Source of the DNA: Jeotgalibacillus sp. R-1-5s-1
GTDB taxonomy: Bacteria > Bacillota > Bacilli > Bacillales > Jeotgalibacillaceae
NCBI RefSeq assembly: GCF_004405105.1
Contig: NZ_SORW01000028.1
Location: forward strand, 1-64,000
Reading direction: 5' to 3'
DNA length: 64,000 nt
Shown in pieces: positions 50,714 to 58,898 of this stretch. Under the pieces are notes generated by a model. That model searched no databases. It was given only the letters and a program-made list of their open reading frames with translations, and had not been told where the DNA came from. A program made the position numbers and the translations under genes. Each line of letters opens with the position of its first letter. Position 1 is the stretch's first letter.

Positions 50714-51855
50714 GCGGCGCGGCGGAAAGTAAAGATGTCCGTCGCAATGATCGCACGATGAAAAAAGGACCAACGGCTTCAATGGAAAAGATCAGTGAGA
50801 CGATTGTGGAATCCCTGACCCACCACGTAGCAGTGATCAATCAATCCGGCCGGATTATCAAGGTCAACAGAGCATGGAAAAAGTACGCAAAGGAAAATGG
50901 TGGTGATCCTGAAAAGCTCTCAGCCGGTGCGGATTATTTTGCAGTTTGTGACAGGCAAACGGTGGCATCTATCCGGGAAGTCCTGGATGGAACGAAAGAA
51001 AATGTCCAGATCGAATACCCCTGTCATACGATTAGGGACAAAAAATGGTTCGCCATGAATGTGACGGCTTTAACAGAATCGGAAGACCATGTTATTTCTG
51101 GTGCGATCATTACTCATTTTGATGTAACAGAAAGAAAAGTGATGGAGCTGCGTCAGCTTAAAGAATTGGAGATGGCCAAAACGATTCAGAGAAGAGTGCT
51201 GCTTGATCCGATTGTGAAAGATCAGATTATCGTTAAAGGCTTTTATCTTGCGTCAGATCAGCTGTCAGGAGATTTGTATGCATGGTATGAAATTGATGAG
51301 CACCGTACAGGTATTATTCTGCTTGATATCATGGGGCACGGTCTGTCGTCAGGCATGATCAGCATGGCGATCCGCTCGATGCTTGAGAGGATTATTACAG
51401 AATTTCAGGAACCTGAAAAAGTGTATCTTGAGCTGAATAAACAGTTTCAATTATTCTTTAAGTCCGGACAGGGATACCGTAATTTTTTCTGTACAGGCAT
51501 TTATCTTTTGATTGATACGAGACAAAAATCGCTGTCTTATTTTAATGCCGGTCAGCCAGGCGGAGTCCTTCTGGATGGTCAGCAGTTCACGTTGCTAAAA
51601 AGTTCTCTCGTTCCAATTGGTTTATTAACAGAACCGAATGTCCAGAGTACAACAATCCAGTGGGCAGGGGAAACGAATATTCTGCTTTATACAGACGGAT
51701 TAACAGACTCATTATCCATGAGGCTGTCAGAAGGCGAAAAATTTCTTATTTCTGAAATGAATAAGGCGGATAATATTTTCTCGCATTTTGCTGAGTTGAT
51801 TTCAGAGCTTGAGAGAAAAGATGACGTTGCTATTGTCAGCATATGTTTAACGTGA
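50710..51855 (+). CDS. PAS-PP2C (SpoIIE/RsbU-type) serine phosphatase
   Basis: A 381-residue cytoplasmic protein. The PAS domain (about 27-143) has HHVAVINQSGRIIKVNRAWK and ends in the usual FDVTERK. A coiled linker (about 143-165) leads to a PP2C-SpoIIE domain (about 170-381). Metal-binding acids are present: SGDLYAW (D188), LDIMGHGLSSGM (D206), YTDGLTDS and KDDVAIVSI. It resembles RsbP/RsbU and should dephosphorylate the STAS partner. The start overlaps the STAS stop (ATGA); the RBS-like GGAAGG is 14 bases away, so translation probably relies on coupling. Last gene of the first signalling operon. Confidence 0.88.
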   Translation: MSGAAESKDVRRNDRTMKKGPTASMEKISETIVESLTHHVAVINQSGRIIKVNRAWKKYAKENGGDPEKLSAGADYFAVCDRQTVASIREVLDGTKENVQIEYPCHTIRDKKWFAMNVTALTESEDHVISGAIITHFDVTERKVMELRQLKELEMAKTIQRRVLLDPIVKDQIIVKGFYLASDQLSGDLYAWYEIDEHRTGIILLDIMGHGLSSGMISMAIRSMLERIITEFQEPEKVYLELNKQFQLFFKSGQGYRNFFCTGIYLLIDTRQKSLSYFNAGQPGGVLLDGQQFTLLKSSLVPIGLLTEPNVQSTTIQWAGETNILLYTDGLTDSLSMRLSEGEKFLISEMNKADNIFSHFAELISELERKDDVAIVSICLT

Positions 51856-51882
51856 TCGGATTTTATTAATCAATCTGGTGGC

Positions 51883-51985
51883 GGTTTGGTCACTTGGGGC
51901 AGCTATTTGGACACATTTGGTTTGAGCTTGGTCACTTTCGTGTTGCACTTGGACATCTTCATACCAAGCTTGGTCACTTTCGTGA
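51883..51985. repeat. Five-copy intergenic array with exact 21-bp spacing, consensus TTGGWCAYHT
   Basis: The core occurs at 51886, 51907, 51928, 51949 and 51970, exactly 21 bases apart. Copies alternate between TTGGTCACTT and TTGGACAYHT; copies three and five share TTGGTCACTTTCGTG. Weaker traces follow near 51990 and 52018. It lies just past the phosphatase gene and before a terminator, on the plus side. The spacing matches the array at 40.2-40.4 kb although the consensus differs. The rest of the gap to 52354 holds a terminator and A/T-rich sequence with no supported gene. Confidence 0.7.
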
Positions 51986-52037
51986 AAATTTGCGGGTTGA
52001 TTTTGATATTGAGGGGCTTGGATAATATAAAATAAGC

Positions 52038-52073
52038 AAAGGAGCTGAGATTTTCTAAATCAGCTTCTTTTTT
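52038..52073 (+). terminator. Terminator after the signalling operon
   Basis: AAAGGAGCTGA and TCAGCTTCTTT pair with one mismatch around an A/T-rich loop and run into TTTTTTCG. It lies about 180 bases past the phosphatase stop, beyond the 21-bp array. Confidence 0.75.
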
Positions 52074-52354
52074 CGTTTGAAAAACTTTTTTGGAGGACGA
52101 AGCACGAAGATTGTTAAAGCTGTCCCGAATGGTAAAACCTGCAGCAGTTTGAGTGAATGATCAGTACATAGCAATTATTTAAACTAGTTAAACTTGTACG
52201 TAAAAAAAGATAAAACAATTCTTATATCTTCCAATATAGAGTTGATTTTTTGAATATTTAGAAATATAATTAAGGTGAAAATAGTCTTTTATGATTAGTG
52301 GAAGAGGGGTCATATAAGGGTATAAAGTCATAATAAGAGAAGGCGGTGACGGAA

Positions 52355-54322
52355 ATGGATTCGGTACTCTCAAATGGAAGAACAATTGAAGAGGCCATTG
52401 AGTCAGGATTAAAGGAATTAAATGTATCAAAAGAAGCGGTTGAGATCACCATCATTCAACAGCCTCAAAAAAGTTTTTTTTCTTCTAAGAAAGCGATCGT
52501 TAAAATCGATGTTAAAGCAGAAGACACCAGGAATGATACTTCACATACTCCCCCGCAGGATGGATTAGCCTGGATTCAAAACGGACAGCTTCACTTTAAT
52601 GCTTCAAGTCAAAACTCCCCCTATTTAACCATACCGCACGATGAAGTCATCATTCAGGATGATATGGAACTGCAGGAAAAAACAGTCCTGTTGAAAGAAG
52701 GTCACAGCTATCGTATTAAACTTCAATCTGAATTTATTCCGCAAAAATGGTCAATCGAGACAGATGAATTGAATATGACAGTTTACCTCTCCTTATCTCC
52801 AAAAGTAGTGATTGAAAGATCTATGGCCGATGCCACACCTTCCAGCCACTTAAATGTGAAAATGATTGAACGTACATTCAATCATGCAGATATCACAGTG
52901 GAAGAACTGATGGAAGGGCTTCGACAAAAAGAAATTAAGGTTGATATTGATGTAAATCTTGTAAATGAAATACTGGCAAATCCTACTGCTGGAAGGCACA
53001 AAATTGCAGGGGGGTTGTATCCTGTGGCCGGGATTGATGGTGCCATAGATTTTCAAATTCAAACAGAAATAAAAGAAATATTCACTTCTGATGAAAAAGG
53101 AAAAATGAACTTCCGCGAACGTAATACACTTCCTGCGGTAGAGTCTGGAGATATTCTCGGGGAAGTAAAGGAACCGATACCGGGACAAGCTGGATACGAT
53201 ATTTTCAAGCAGCCGCTTGAACCAAGATCAGTCAATCCTGTCACATGTATGCTGAAGCCGGGTGTCAGAATGGATGGGTCCCTGATTGTTGCTGAAATCG
53301 CTGGCAGACCGTCTATAAAAAAGAAGAAGAATATGTATGAGATTGGTGTTGAAAACACCTACTTTGTGGACGGTGATGTTGGACTTGAATCAGGGAACAT
53401 TGTCTATAAAGGAAATGTTGAGGTAAAAGGAAGCGTTCAGACCGGAATGAAGGTAGAGGCAAGCGGTGATATTACTGTAAATAAAAGCATAAATCAGGCG
53501 ACCTGTCTGGCGGGGGATTCAGTTGTGATCAAGGGTCATATTATTACATCCCGGGTTACCACGGGGCATGAAAACCGCTTTAAAAAGGCCGGAGAGCTCC
53601 TTAAGGTGATCAAAGATGAATTAAACAGATTAGAGCTGACACTTCAACAGGTGAAGGGATCTGCGAAATATCTTGAAATCCAGCAGCTGAACAGGGGCGT
53701 TTCTCCGATTCTAGAGCTTCTGATTGATGCAAACTTCCAGGGTTTAAAAGGTTCGGTCCAATCCCTTCATCAGGTTTCAAACCATGACCGCGAGGAATTT
53801 CCGGAACCGTTTCAAAAAGTGATGGGGAATCTTTATCAATATTTTCTTCAGACAAGTGAGTCTGCGGTTGACTTCAGTGATCTTGAGGAGCTGAAGTCAG
53901 ATCTCAATAAACTGATGCAGCATTTTCATGAAAGTAAACCGAGTGATATTGAATGCCTCAGCGTGATTAACAGTGATTTGGTTTCTGCCGGAGATATTAC
54001 GATAAAAGGTGACAGCTGTGTGAATGCCCAGCTGGAAGCAGAAGGCACAATTGTGATTAACGGCAGCTTCAGGGGTGGAAAAGCATATGCAAAACGCGGC
54101 ATTGTGTTCAATGAAGCAGGTGCTGTCAGTGGTACTCCAACACACCTTTGTGTTTCTGCCGGGGGCTTTATCAGAGGTCATCACGCATTTGAAGGAACCG
54201 TTCTTGAAATAGGTAAAAATAAAAAGATACTTGAAAAAAGCTATCAGTCTTTTGAAGTTACTCAAAATGAACACGGTTACATTTCGATGAAAGAACACGG
54301 TGAATATCAGGCACTAAGTTAG
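52355..54322 (+). CDS. FapA (DUF342) family protein with Jag-N-like N-terminal domain, copy 2
   Basis: About 656 residues. ATG 52355 is preferred, since AAGGCGGTGA is the ribosome site and overlaps the GTG at 52346. The N-terminal Jag-N-like domain (SNGRTIEEAIESGLKELNV, KSFFSSKKAIVKI) is followed by a polymerising region like that of copy 1: AGGLYPVAGIDGAIDFQIQTE, NFRERNTLPAVESGDILGEV, GNIVYKGNVEVKGSVQTGMK, NGSFRGGKAYAKRGIV. The two copies are clearly paralogous yet diverged, mostly in the linker (about 55-190) and helical insert (about 415-520). It is a monocistronic unit with its own terminator, placed between the partner-switching operon and the GGDEF-EAL gene. Confidence 0.85.
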   Translation: MDSVLSNGRTIEEAIESGLKELNVSKEAVEITIIQQPQKSFFSSKKAIVKIDVKAEDTRNDTSHTPPQDGLAWIQNGQLHFNASSQNSPYLTIPHDEVIIQDDMELQEKTVLLKEGHSYRIKLQSEFIPQKWSIETDELNMTVYLSLSPKVVIERSMADATPSSHLNVKMIERTFNHADITVEELMEGLRQKEIKVDIDVNLVNEILANPTAGRHKIAGGLYPVAGIDGAIDFQIQTEIKEIFTSDEKGKMNFRERNTLPAVESGDILGEVKEPIPGQAGYDIFKQPLEPRSVNPVTCMLKPGVRMDGSLIVAEIAGRPSIKKKKNMYEIGVENTYFVDGDVGLESGNIVYKGNVEVKGSVQTGMKVEASGDITVNKSINQATCLAGDSVVIKGHIITSRVTTGHENRFKKAGELLKVIKDELNRLELTLQQVKGSAKYLEIQQLNRGVSPILELLIDANFQGLKGSVQSLHQVSNHDREEFPEPFQKVMGNLYQYFLQTSESAVDFSDLEELKSDLNKLMQHFHESKPSDIECLSVINSDLVSAGDITIKGDSCVNAQLEAEGTIVINGSFRGGKAYAKRGIVFNEAGAVSGTPTHLCVSAGGFIRGHHAFEGTVLEIGKNKKILEKSYQSFEVTQNEHGYISMKEHGEYQALS

Positions 54323-54333
54323 CAGATTAGAGC

Positions 54334-54384
54334 ATAAGAGGCTGGACCAACGCGGATGAGCGGTTGATTCAGCCTCTTATTGTA
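54334..54384 (+). terminator. Terminator after fapA copy 2
   Basis: Eleven-base arms ATAAGAGGCTG (54334-54344) and CAGCCTCTTAT (54370-54380) with a 25-base loop. Only a short T stretch follows. Confidence 0.75.
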
Positions 54385-54465
54385 AAAAATGTTTAAATAT
54401 TTATTTGCTGACCGATATAGTAAGTAGTTCAATTTACTTATTAAAGATCATTGGAGTGATACTTT

Positions 54466-56418
54466 ATGTACCAGGACATGGTTGATCTTATAAAGATGCC
54501 TGTTTGTATTTACAGCCATAATGGAAAAAAGCTTGCCTGCAATGATAGGTGGAGTGAGCTTCTTTCTTATCTTAAAGATTGGGATATGATGCTCAGCCAT
54601 GATCATCAGGAGCTTCATTCTTCTATATTATCCGCCATAAAAGTTAACCGGCACCATGAATTAAAAATTCCTGTTTCCTTAACGGAAAACAGGGATGGAG
54701 AGATGTCATTTATGCTGTTGAATGACCAATCTGTTCTGTCGTTTCTGACTGTGAAGAGTCCGTCATTGACCGTTGATGAATCGGTTGAAGATGTGCTTGA
54801 AAGAATGAATGACGCTTTTTTTTCCGTAGATCACGAATGGAGAATGACCTATATTAATCGTGAAGCGGAAAAGTTTTTACATTGCCATCGTACCGATCTG
54901 ATCGGGAAAAATCTTTGGAAGGAGTTTCCCCGTTTAAGAGGCAGTGAATTTGAGGAGAATTATTTAAGGGCATTTCATGATCAGGTTACCATTCAGTTCG
55001 AGTCGTATTTTGAGCCGCGGGATCACTGGTACCAGGTACATGTTTACCCTAATAAACATGGTGGAATTTCCATTTATTTCAGGAATATTAATGAACTGAA
55101 GAAAATGGAGCAGTCTTTATGGCAGTCTGCCCACACCGATTATTTGTCTGCTCTACCAAACAGACGTTACGCCTATGAGTGTATGAAAAAATACATATCC
55201 AAGGATCAGCCATTCTCTATATTTTTTATTGATCTGAATCAGTTTAAAATTATTAATGATTTGTATGGCCATGATATCGGGGATCAATTAATCGTTAAAG
55301 TCGGTCTCCGTTTGCAGAAATGTATGGATATAGATACAGAGGTTACACGTCTTGGCGGTGATGAATATTTGATCGTTGTACCGCAAGATCTGAATGATTC
55401 TGAGATTGATGCTGTCGGGAATCAGATTATCGGGGCATTTAATCAGGCGTTTGTTTTCGAGAATTGTCCTGATATTCATGTTGACCCAAGTGTAGGGGTC
55501 AGCTCTTTTCCGAAGGACGGCAGCCTGACGGATACGCTGATTGATAAAGCGGATATCGCCATGTATGAAGCGAAAAAGAAACAGAAGCTTCGGGCAGTAC
55601 GCTATGATCCTGATATGCATCAGAGTATTTCCAGGGATTTAATTATTCAGCAGGAATTGAAAAAAATTGTGGAGCGTGGCGAGCTGGCTTTCGTTTTTCA
55701 GCCTCAGGTGGATTCTCTGAATAATTGGATTACCGGCGTGGAAGTACTGGCAAGATGGGAGCATCCTGTACTCGGTACGGTTTCACCGGCGGAATTTATC
55801 CCGGTCGCAGAATCATCAGGCATGATGGATAAATTGACCAGGCATCAGCTTGATACCTGTCTTCATCAGTTTGCACAATGGAAGAAAACCTACCACTTTG
55901 ACGGAACGATTGCATTTAACATTTCGTCTTTGCTCATTCGAAACCGTTCATTTATGCGCTTTTTGGAAGAGGTTATACAAAAGCATGAGATTTCCTATCA
56001 TCAGGTCGAAATTGAAATCACCGAAAATATTCAGCTGTTTTCCCACCGTGAAAGTATACAGGCGCTTGAGCGATTAAGAGAGCTCGGAGTACGGGTGGCG
56101 ATTGACGATTTCGGAACGGGATATTCCACGCTGTCTTATTTAAATAAGTTCCCGCTCGATAAAATAAAGATCGATAAGCATTTTACGGATCAGATTCATG
56201 TGGATCAAAAAGGTGAAGCGATTTTGGTATCTATTATTAAGCTTGCAGACAGTCTTCGACTGGATGTTTTGGCTGAAGGGGTTGAAACCGCGGAACAGCG
56301 TGATTTTCTGCAGGAAAATGGCTGTCGCCATATGCAGGGCTATTATTATTTCAAACCGATGTCTTTAAAAGAATGTGAGAAATTTTATCGTGAGAAGATT
56401 TTAAAACATCGGGTCTGA
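54466..56418 (+). CDS. PAS-PAS-GGDEF-EAL c-di-GMP turnover protein
   Basis: A 650-residue cytoplasmic protein without membrane segments. The first 105 residues are a PAS-like domain. A clear PAS domain follows (about 112-215, MNDAFFSVDHEWRMTYINREAEKFL). The GGDEF domain (about 225-385) has RLGGDEYLIV, an accepted active variant. No RxxD inhibitory site precedes it. The EAL domain (about 400-645) reads EVLARWEHP, so the ExLxR catalytic motif is kept, with EITEN, AIDDFGTGYSTL and LAEGVETAEQ. It could both make and break c-di-GMP; the net activity cannot be predicted. Its start is preceded by a moderate RBS (TTGGAGTG). Confidence 0.9.
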   Translation: MYQDMVDLIKMPVCIYSHNGKKLACNDRWSELLSYLKDWDMMLSHDHQELHSSILSAIKVNRHHELKIPVSLTENRDGEMSFMLLNDQSVLSFLTVKSPSLTVDESVEDVLERMNDAFFSVDHEWRMTYINREAEKFLHCHRTDLIGKNLWKEFPRLRGSEFEENYLRAFHDQVTIQFESYFEPRDHWYQVHVYPNKHGGISIYFRNINELKKMEQSLWQSAHTDYLSALPNRRYAYECMKKYISKDQPFSIFFIDLNQFKIINDLYGHDIGDQLIVKVGLRLQKCMDIDTEVTRLGGDEYLIVVPQDLNDSEIDAVGNQIIGAFNQAFVFENCPDIHVDPSVGVSSFPKDGSLTDTLIDKADIAMYEAKKKQKLRAVRYDPDMHQSISRDLIIQQELKKIVERGELAFVFQPQVDSLNNWITGVEVLARWEHPVLGTVSPAEFIPVAESSGMMDKLTRHQLDTCLHQFAQWKKTYHFDGTIAFNISSLLIRNRSFMRFLEEVIQKHEISYHQVEIEITENIQLFSHRESIQALERLRELGVRVAIDDFGTGYSTLSYLNKFPLDKIKIDKHFTDQIHVDQKGEAILVSIIKLADSLRLDVLAEGVETAEQRDFLQENGCRHMQGYYYFKPMSLKECEKFYREKILKHRV

Positions 56419-56501
56419 TTATTGATCCATAAGGTAATGGAGAAGCCAGGCCATTCTGTTTCATAAAATTAATGCATGCTTCATCTTCTTAAGATAGAAT
56501 A

Positions 56502-56523
56502 GTATATGACAAGTGTCATATAC
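56502..56523. promoter_or_regulatory. Perfect inverted repeat upstream of the degV-like gene, candidate operator
   Basis: GTATATGACA and TGTCATATAC are perfect ten-base arms with a two-base AG spacer, 49 bases before the start codon. The size and symmetry fit a dimeric repressor such as a TetR- or MarR-type protein. The regulator is not encoded in the window. Confidence 0.6.
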
Positions 56524-56571
56524 GAAACTTCATATGAGATGAAGAATTGAGAGATAGATAAGGATGGTTGG

Positions 56572-57414
56572 ATGAAGACAGCGATTGTGACTGACAGTAC
56601 GGCATACATACCGAAAGAACTGCGTGAGAGGCTCTCCATCCACATGGTTCCATTGTGTGTCATTATTAACGGTGAGACTTATGAGGAAGAAGTAGACCTG
56701 ACGACAGATGAATTTTATGAAGCAGTGCGAGGAGACGGGGATCTGCCGACGACCTCACAGCCTCCTGTCGGAAGATTCGCGGCGCTTTTTGAAGAGCTTG
56801 CTAAGGATTACAATGAAGTCATTTCCATTCATCTGTCCAGCGGCATCAGCGGTACGTTCAGCGGTGCTGTGCAGGCAGGTGAAATGGTGGATGACATTAC
56901 CGTTTATCCATTTGACTCAGAAATCTCCTGTATGGTGCAGGGAATGTTTGTTATTGAGGCGGCTGAAATGGCGCAGAATGGAGCGGGTGCACAGGAAATT
57001 CTTGCGAGGCTCAATGATCTGAAAGAAACAACCCGTGCCTACTTTATGGTTGATAATCTCAGCCATCTGCAGCGCGGAGGACGTTTATCCAACGCGCAGG
57101 CCATTATTGGAAGCCTACTTCAAGTAAAACCGTTGCTGCATTTTGTTGATACAAAGATTGAACCATTTGAAAAAATCCGTACGCGTAAAAAGGCGATGAA
57201 GCGGATTGTCGATCTTCTAAAAGAAGATGCTCAAAAGCACGAAGCACTGCAGGCAGTCATTATTCATGCGAATCGCGAACAGGAAGCGATTGAGTGGAAA
57301 GATGAGATCAGCGCAGAGCTTCCGAACGTATCATTCCGCATCAGCCACTTTGGTCCGGTGATCGGTACCCATTTAGGGGAAGGATCGATGGGGCTTGGGT
57401 GGATGAAAAAGTAA
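56572..57414 (+). CDS. DegV-family fatty-acid-binding protein (FakB/YviA type)
   Basis: A 280-residue protein with the DegV fold. MKTAIVTDSTAYIPKEL opens the fatty-acid pocket domain. TTSQPPVGRF, HLSSGISGTFSGAVQAGE and RGGRLSNAQAIIGSLLQVKPLL are family motifs that bind the acyl carboxylate. FakB proteins present fatty acids to the FakA kinase. In B. subtilis the yviA gene sits in the same place between degU and comFA. RBS AAGGATGG. A palindromic operator candidate lies in its promoter. Confidence 0.9.
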   Translation: MKTAIVTDSTAYIPKELRERLSIHMVPLCVIINGETYEEEVDLTTDEFYEAVRGDGDLPTTSQPPVGRFAALFEELAKDYNEVISIHLSSGISGTFSGAVQAGEMVDDITVYPFDSEISCMVQGMFVIEAAEMAQNGAGAQEILARLNDLKETTRAYFMVDNLSHLQRGGRLSNAQAIIGSLLQVKPLLHFVDTKIEPFEKIRTRKKAMKRIVDLLKEDAQKHEALQAVIIHANREQEAIEWKDEISAELPNVSFRISHFGPVIGTHLGEGSMGLGWMKK

Positions 57415-57423
57415 TATTTGAAC

Positions 57424-57532
57424 CGTTGATTTCCGCTGCAGGCGGACGCTTTCCGCGGGGCCGGAGGTGAGCCCAGGTCTCACCTTTCCGGCTTCCTCCC
57501 GCTGGAGTCGCCGCCTTCCGCTGCAATCAACT
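57424..57532. repeat. Bacillales-type GC-rich intergenic repeat with terminal inverted repeats
   Basis: About 109 bases starting GTTGATTTCCGCTGCAGGCGG and ending in its inverted counterpart CCGCCTTCCGCTGCAATCAAC, with inner pairs GGAGGTGAGCC and GGTCTCACC. This imperfect palindrome with CGCTTTCCGCGGGG belongs to a repeat family I recall as widespread between genes in Bacillales. It sits in the gap between the degV-like gene and comFA and may act as a hairpin that ends or protects transcripts. Confidence 0.7.
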
Positions 57533-57585
57533 ATGTATTCCCCCCTCTTTCTATTAAGTACAAATAATCGAACCAGGAGGTCTCC

Positions 57586-58896
57586 ATGTCCACTCTCCAG
57601 GCCCACCTCACGGGCAGACAGTTGTTAGAAAGCGAAGTCAGAGCACTTTTCCCCACTGAAGATTTAACCTCACTCCAAAAGAAACCAGCGATTGATAATA
57701 AAACGTGCATGCGGTGCGGAAATACTAAATCTTATTTGTTTGGCAGTCACCCATGCGCCAAATGCAATAAAAGATGTTTTTACTGCCGCAACTGTATAAG
57801 TGTCGGAAAAGCATCCGCCTGTACATCCGTCCTCTTATGGATTGAACAACCTTACAAGAAATCATCTCCGAGTGAACCAATTCTCCATTGGCAGGGCACC
57901 CTTTCACCGCCTCAGTTAAGAGCAGCTCATCTTATAAAAGAATCCATTCAATCTAAAAAATCAATACTTGTCCATGCTGTTTGCGGTGCTGGTAAAACAG
58001 AGATTTTATTTCCCGCAATCGAGCAGGCGATGCGGCTTGGACTTCGTATTTGTCTTGCAACACCGAGACGAGATGTTGTTCAGGAGCTGGCCCCGCGTTT
58101 AAAGCAGGCTTTCCCGACAGCTGATATTGAATCCTTGTATGGAGGCAGCGAGGACAGGCTGTCATTTGCGCATCTTACTATTGCGACGACTAACCAGTTA
58201 TTTCGTTTTCGCGATGCGTTTGATGTGATGATCATTGATGAAGTGGATGCCTACCCTTATTCTGCTGATCAATCGCTTCAAAAAGCCGTGGAAAATGCCC
58301 GCAAACCGGATTCCTCTCTTATTTACCTAAGCGCTACCCCTTCCAGAAATATAAAATTAGACCGGATTGTTCGCATTCCGGCACGTTATCACGGTCATCA
58401 ACTCCCCGTTCCACAAACGAAATGGCTCGGCAACTGGAAGAAGACAATCAAAAAAGACAAGATCGATCCTGCCTTAATAAAGTGGCTTTTGGCACATCCA
58501 AAAGCACTTGTTTTTATGCCTGATGTTGAATCAATGGAGCACTATTCGCGTATTCTTGGGATTCCATCTGTTCATGCCGAGGACCCGTTGCGGAATGAAA
58601 AGGTGATGCAATTTAGAAAAGGAGAGGTGAAGGTACTTTTGACGACGACGATTTTAGAGAGAGGCGTAACTTTTTCCAATGTGCATGTGGCGGTTGTGGG
58701 AGCTGACGAAGCGGTTTTTACAGACAGTGCGCTTGTTCAGATTGCTGGGCGGGTGGGCCGTGATCAGGATTTTCCGACAGGTAATGTGACGTTTTTTCAC
58801 TGTGGGCTCACGAATCATATGATGAGAGCGATCCGGCAGATTAATAGCATGAATGAAGAAGCGGGAAAGCTCGGTTTGTTGAAGGAAGGGCTCTGA
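57586..58896 (+). CDS. comFA: Late competence DNA-uptake helicase ComFA
   Basis: A 436-residue DEAD-box-like ATPase. The N-terminal cysteine cluster (C41, C44, C57, C60, C64, C67, C70, C79) includes the zinc finger known to be needed for ComFA function. Walker A is HAVCGAGKTE, Walker B is IIDEVDAY. Further helicase motifs are LSATPS and QIAGRVGRD. It helps move single-stranded DNA through the ComEC channel. It starts at ATG 57586 with RBS AGGAGG. Downstream is comFC directly, with no comFB between them. Confidence 0.93.
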   Translation: MSTLQAHLTGRQLLESEVRALFPTEDLTSLQKKPAIDNKTCMRCGNTKSYLFGSHPCAKCNKRCFYCRNCISVGKASACTSVLLWIEQPYKKSSPSEPILHWQGTLSPPQLRAAHLIKESIQSKKSILVHAVCGAGKTEILFPAIEQAMRLGLRICLATPRRDVVQELAPRLKQAFPTADIESLYGGSEDRLSFAHLTIATTNQLFRFRDAFDVMIIDEVDAYPYSADQSLQKAVENARKPDSSLIYLSATPSRNIKLDRIVRIPARYHGHQLPVPQTKWLGNWKKTIKKDKIDPALIKWLLAHPKALVFMPDVESMEHYSRILGIPSVHAEDPLRNEKVMQFRKGEVKVLLTTTILERGVTFSNVHVAVVGADEAVFTDSALVQIAGRVGRDQDFPTGNVTFFHCGLTNHMMRAIRQINSMNEEAGKLGLLKEGL

Positions 58897-58898
58897 CA

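Noticed and set aside
51883-51985. CRISPR array
   Set aside because: The period of 21 bases is too short for repeat plus spacer, the repeats are degenerate, and no cas genes are present.
55732-55765. Degenerate, inactive EAL motif (EVL)
   Set aside because: The catalytic pattern is ExLxR, and EVLAR keeps the glutamate, leucine and arginine. The remaining EAL motifs are also intact, so inactivity cannot be claimed.
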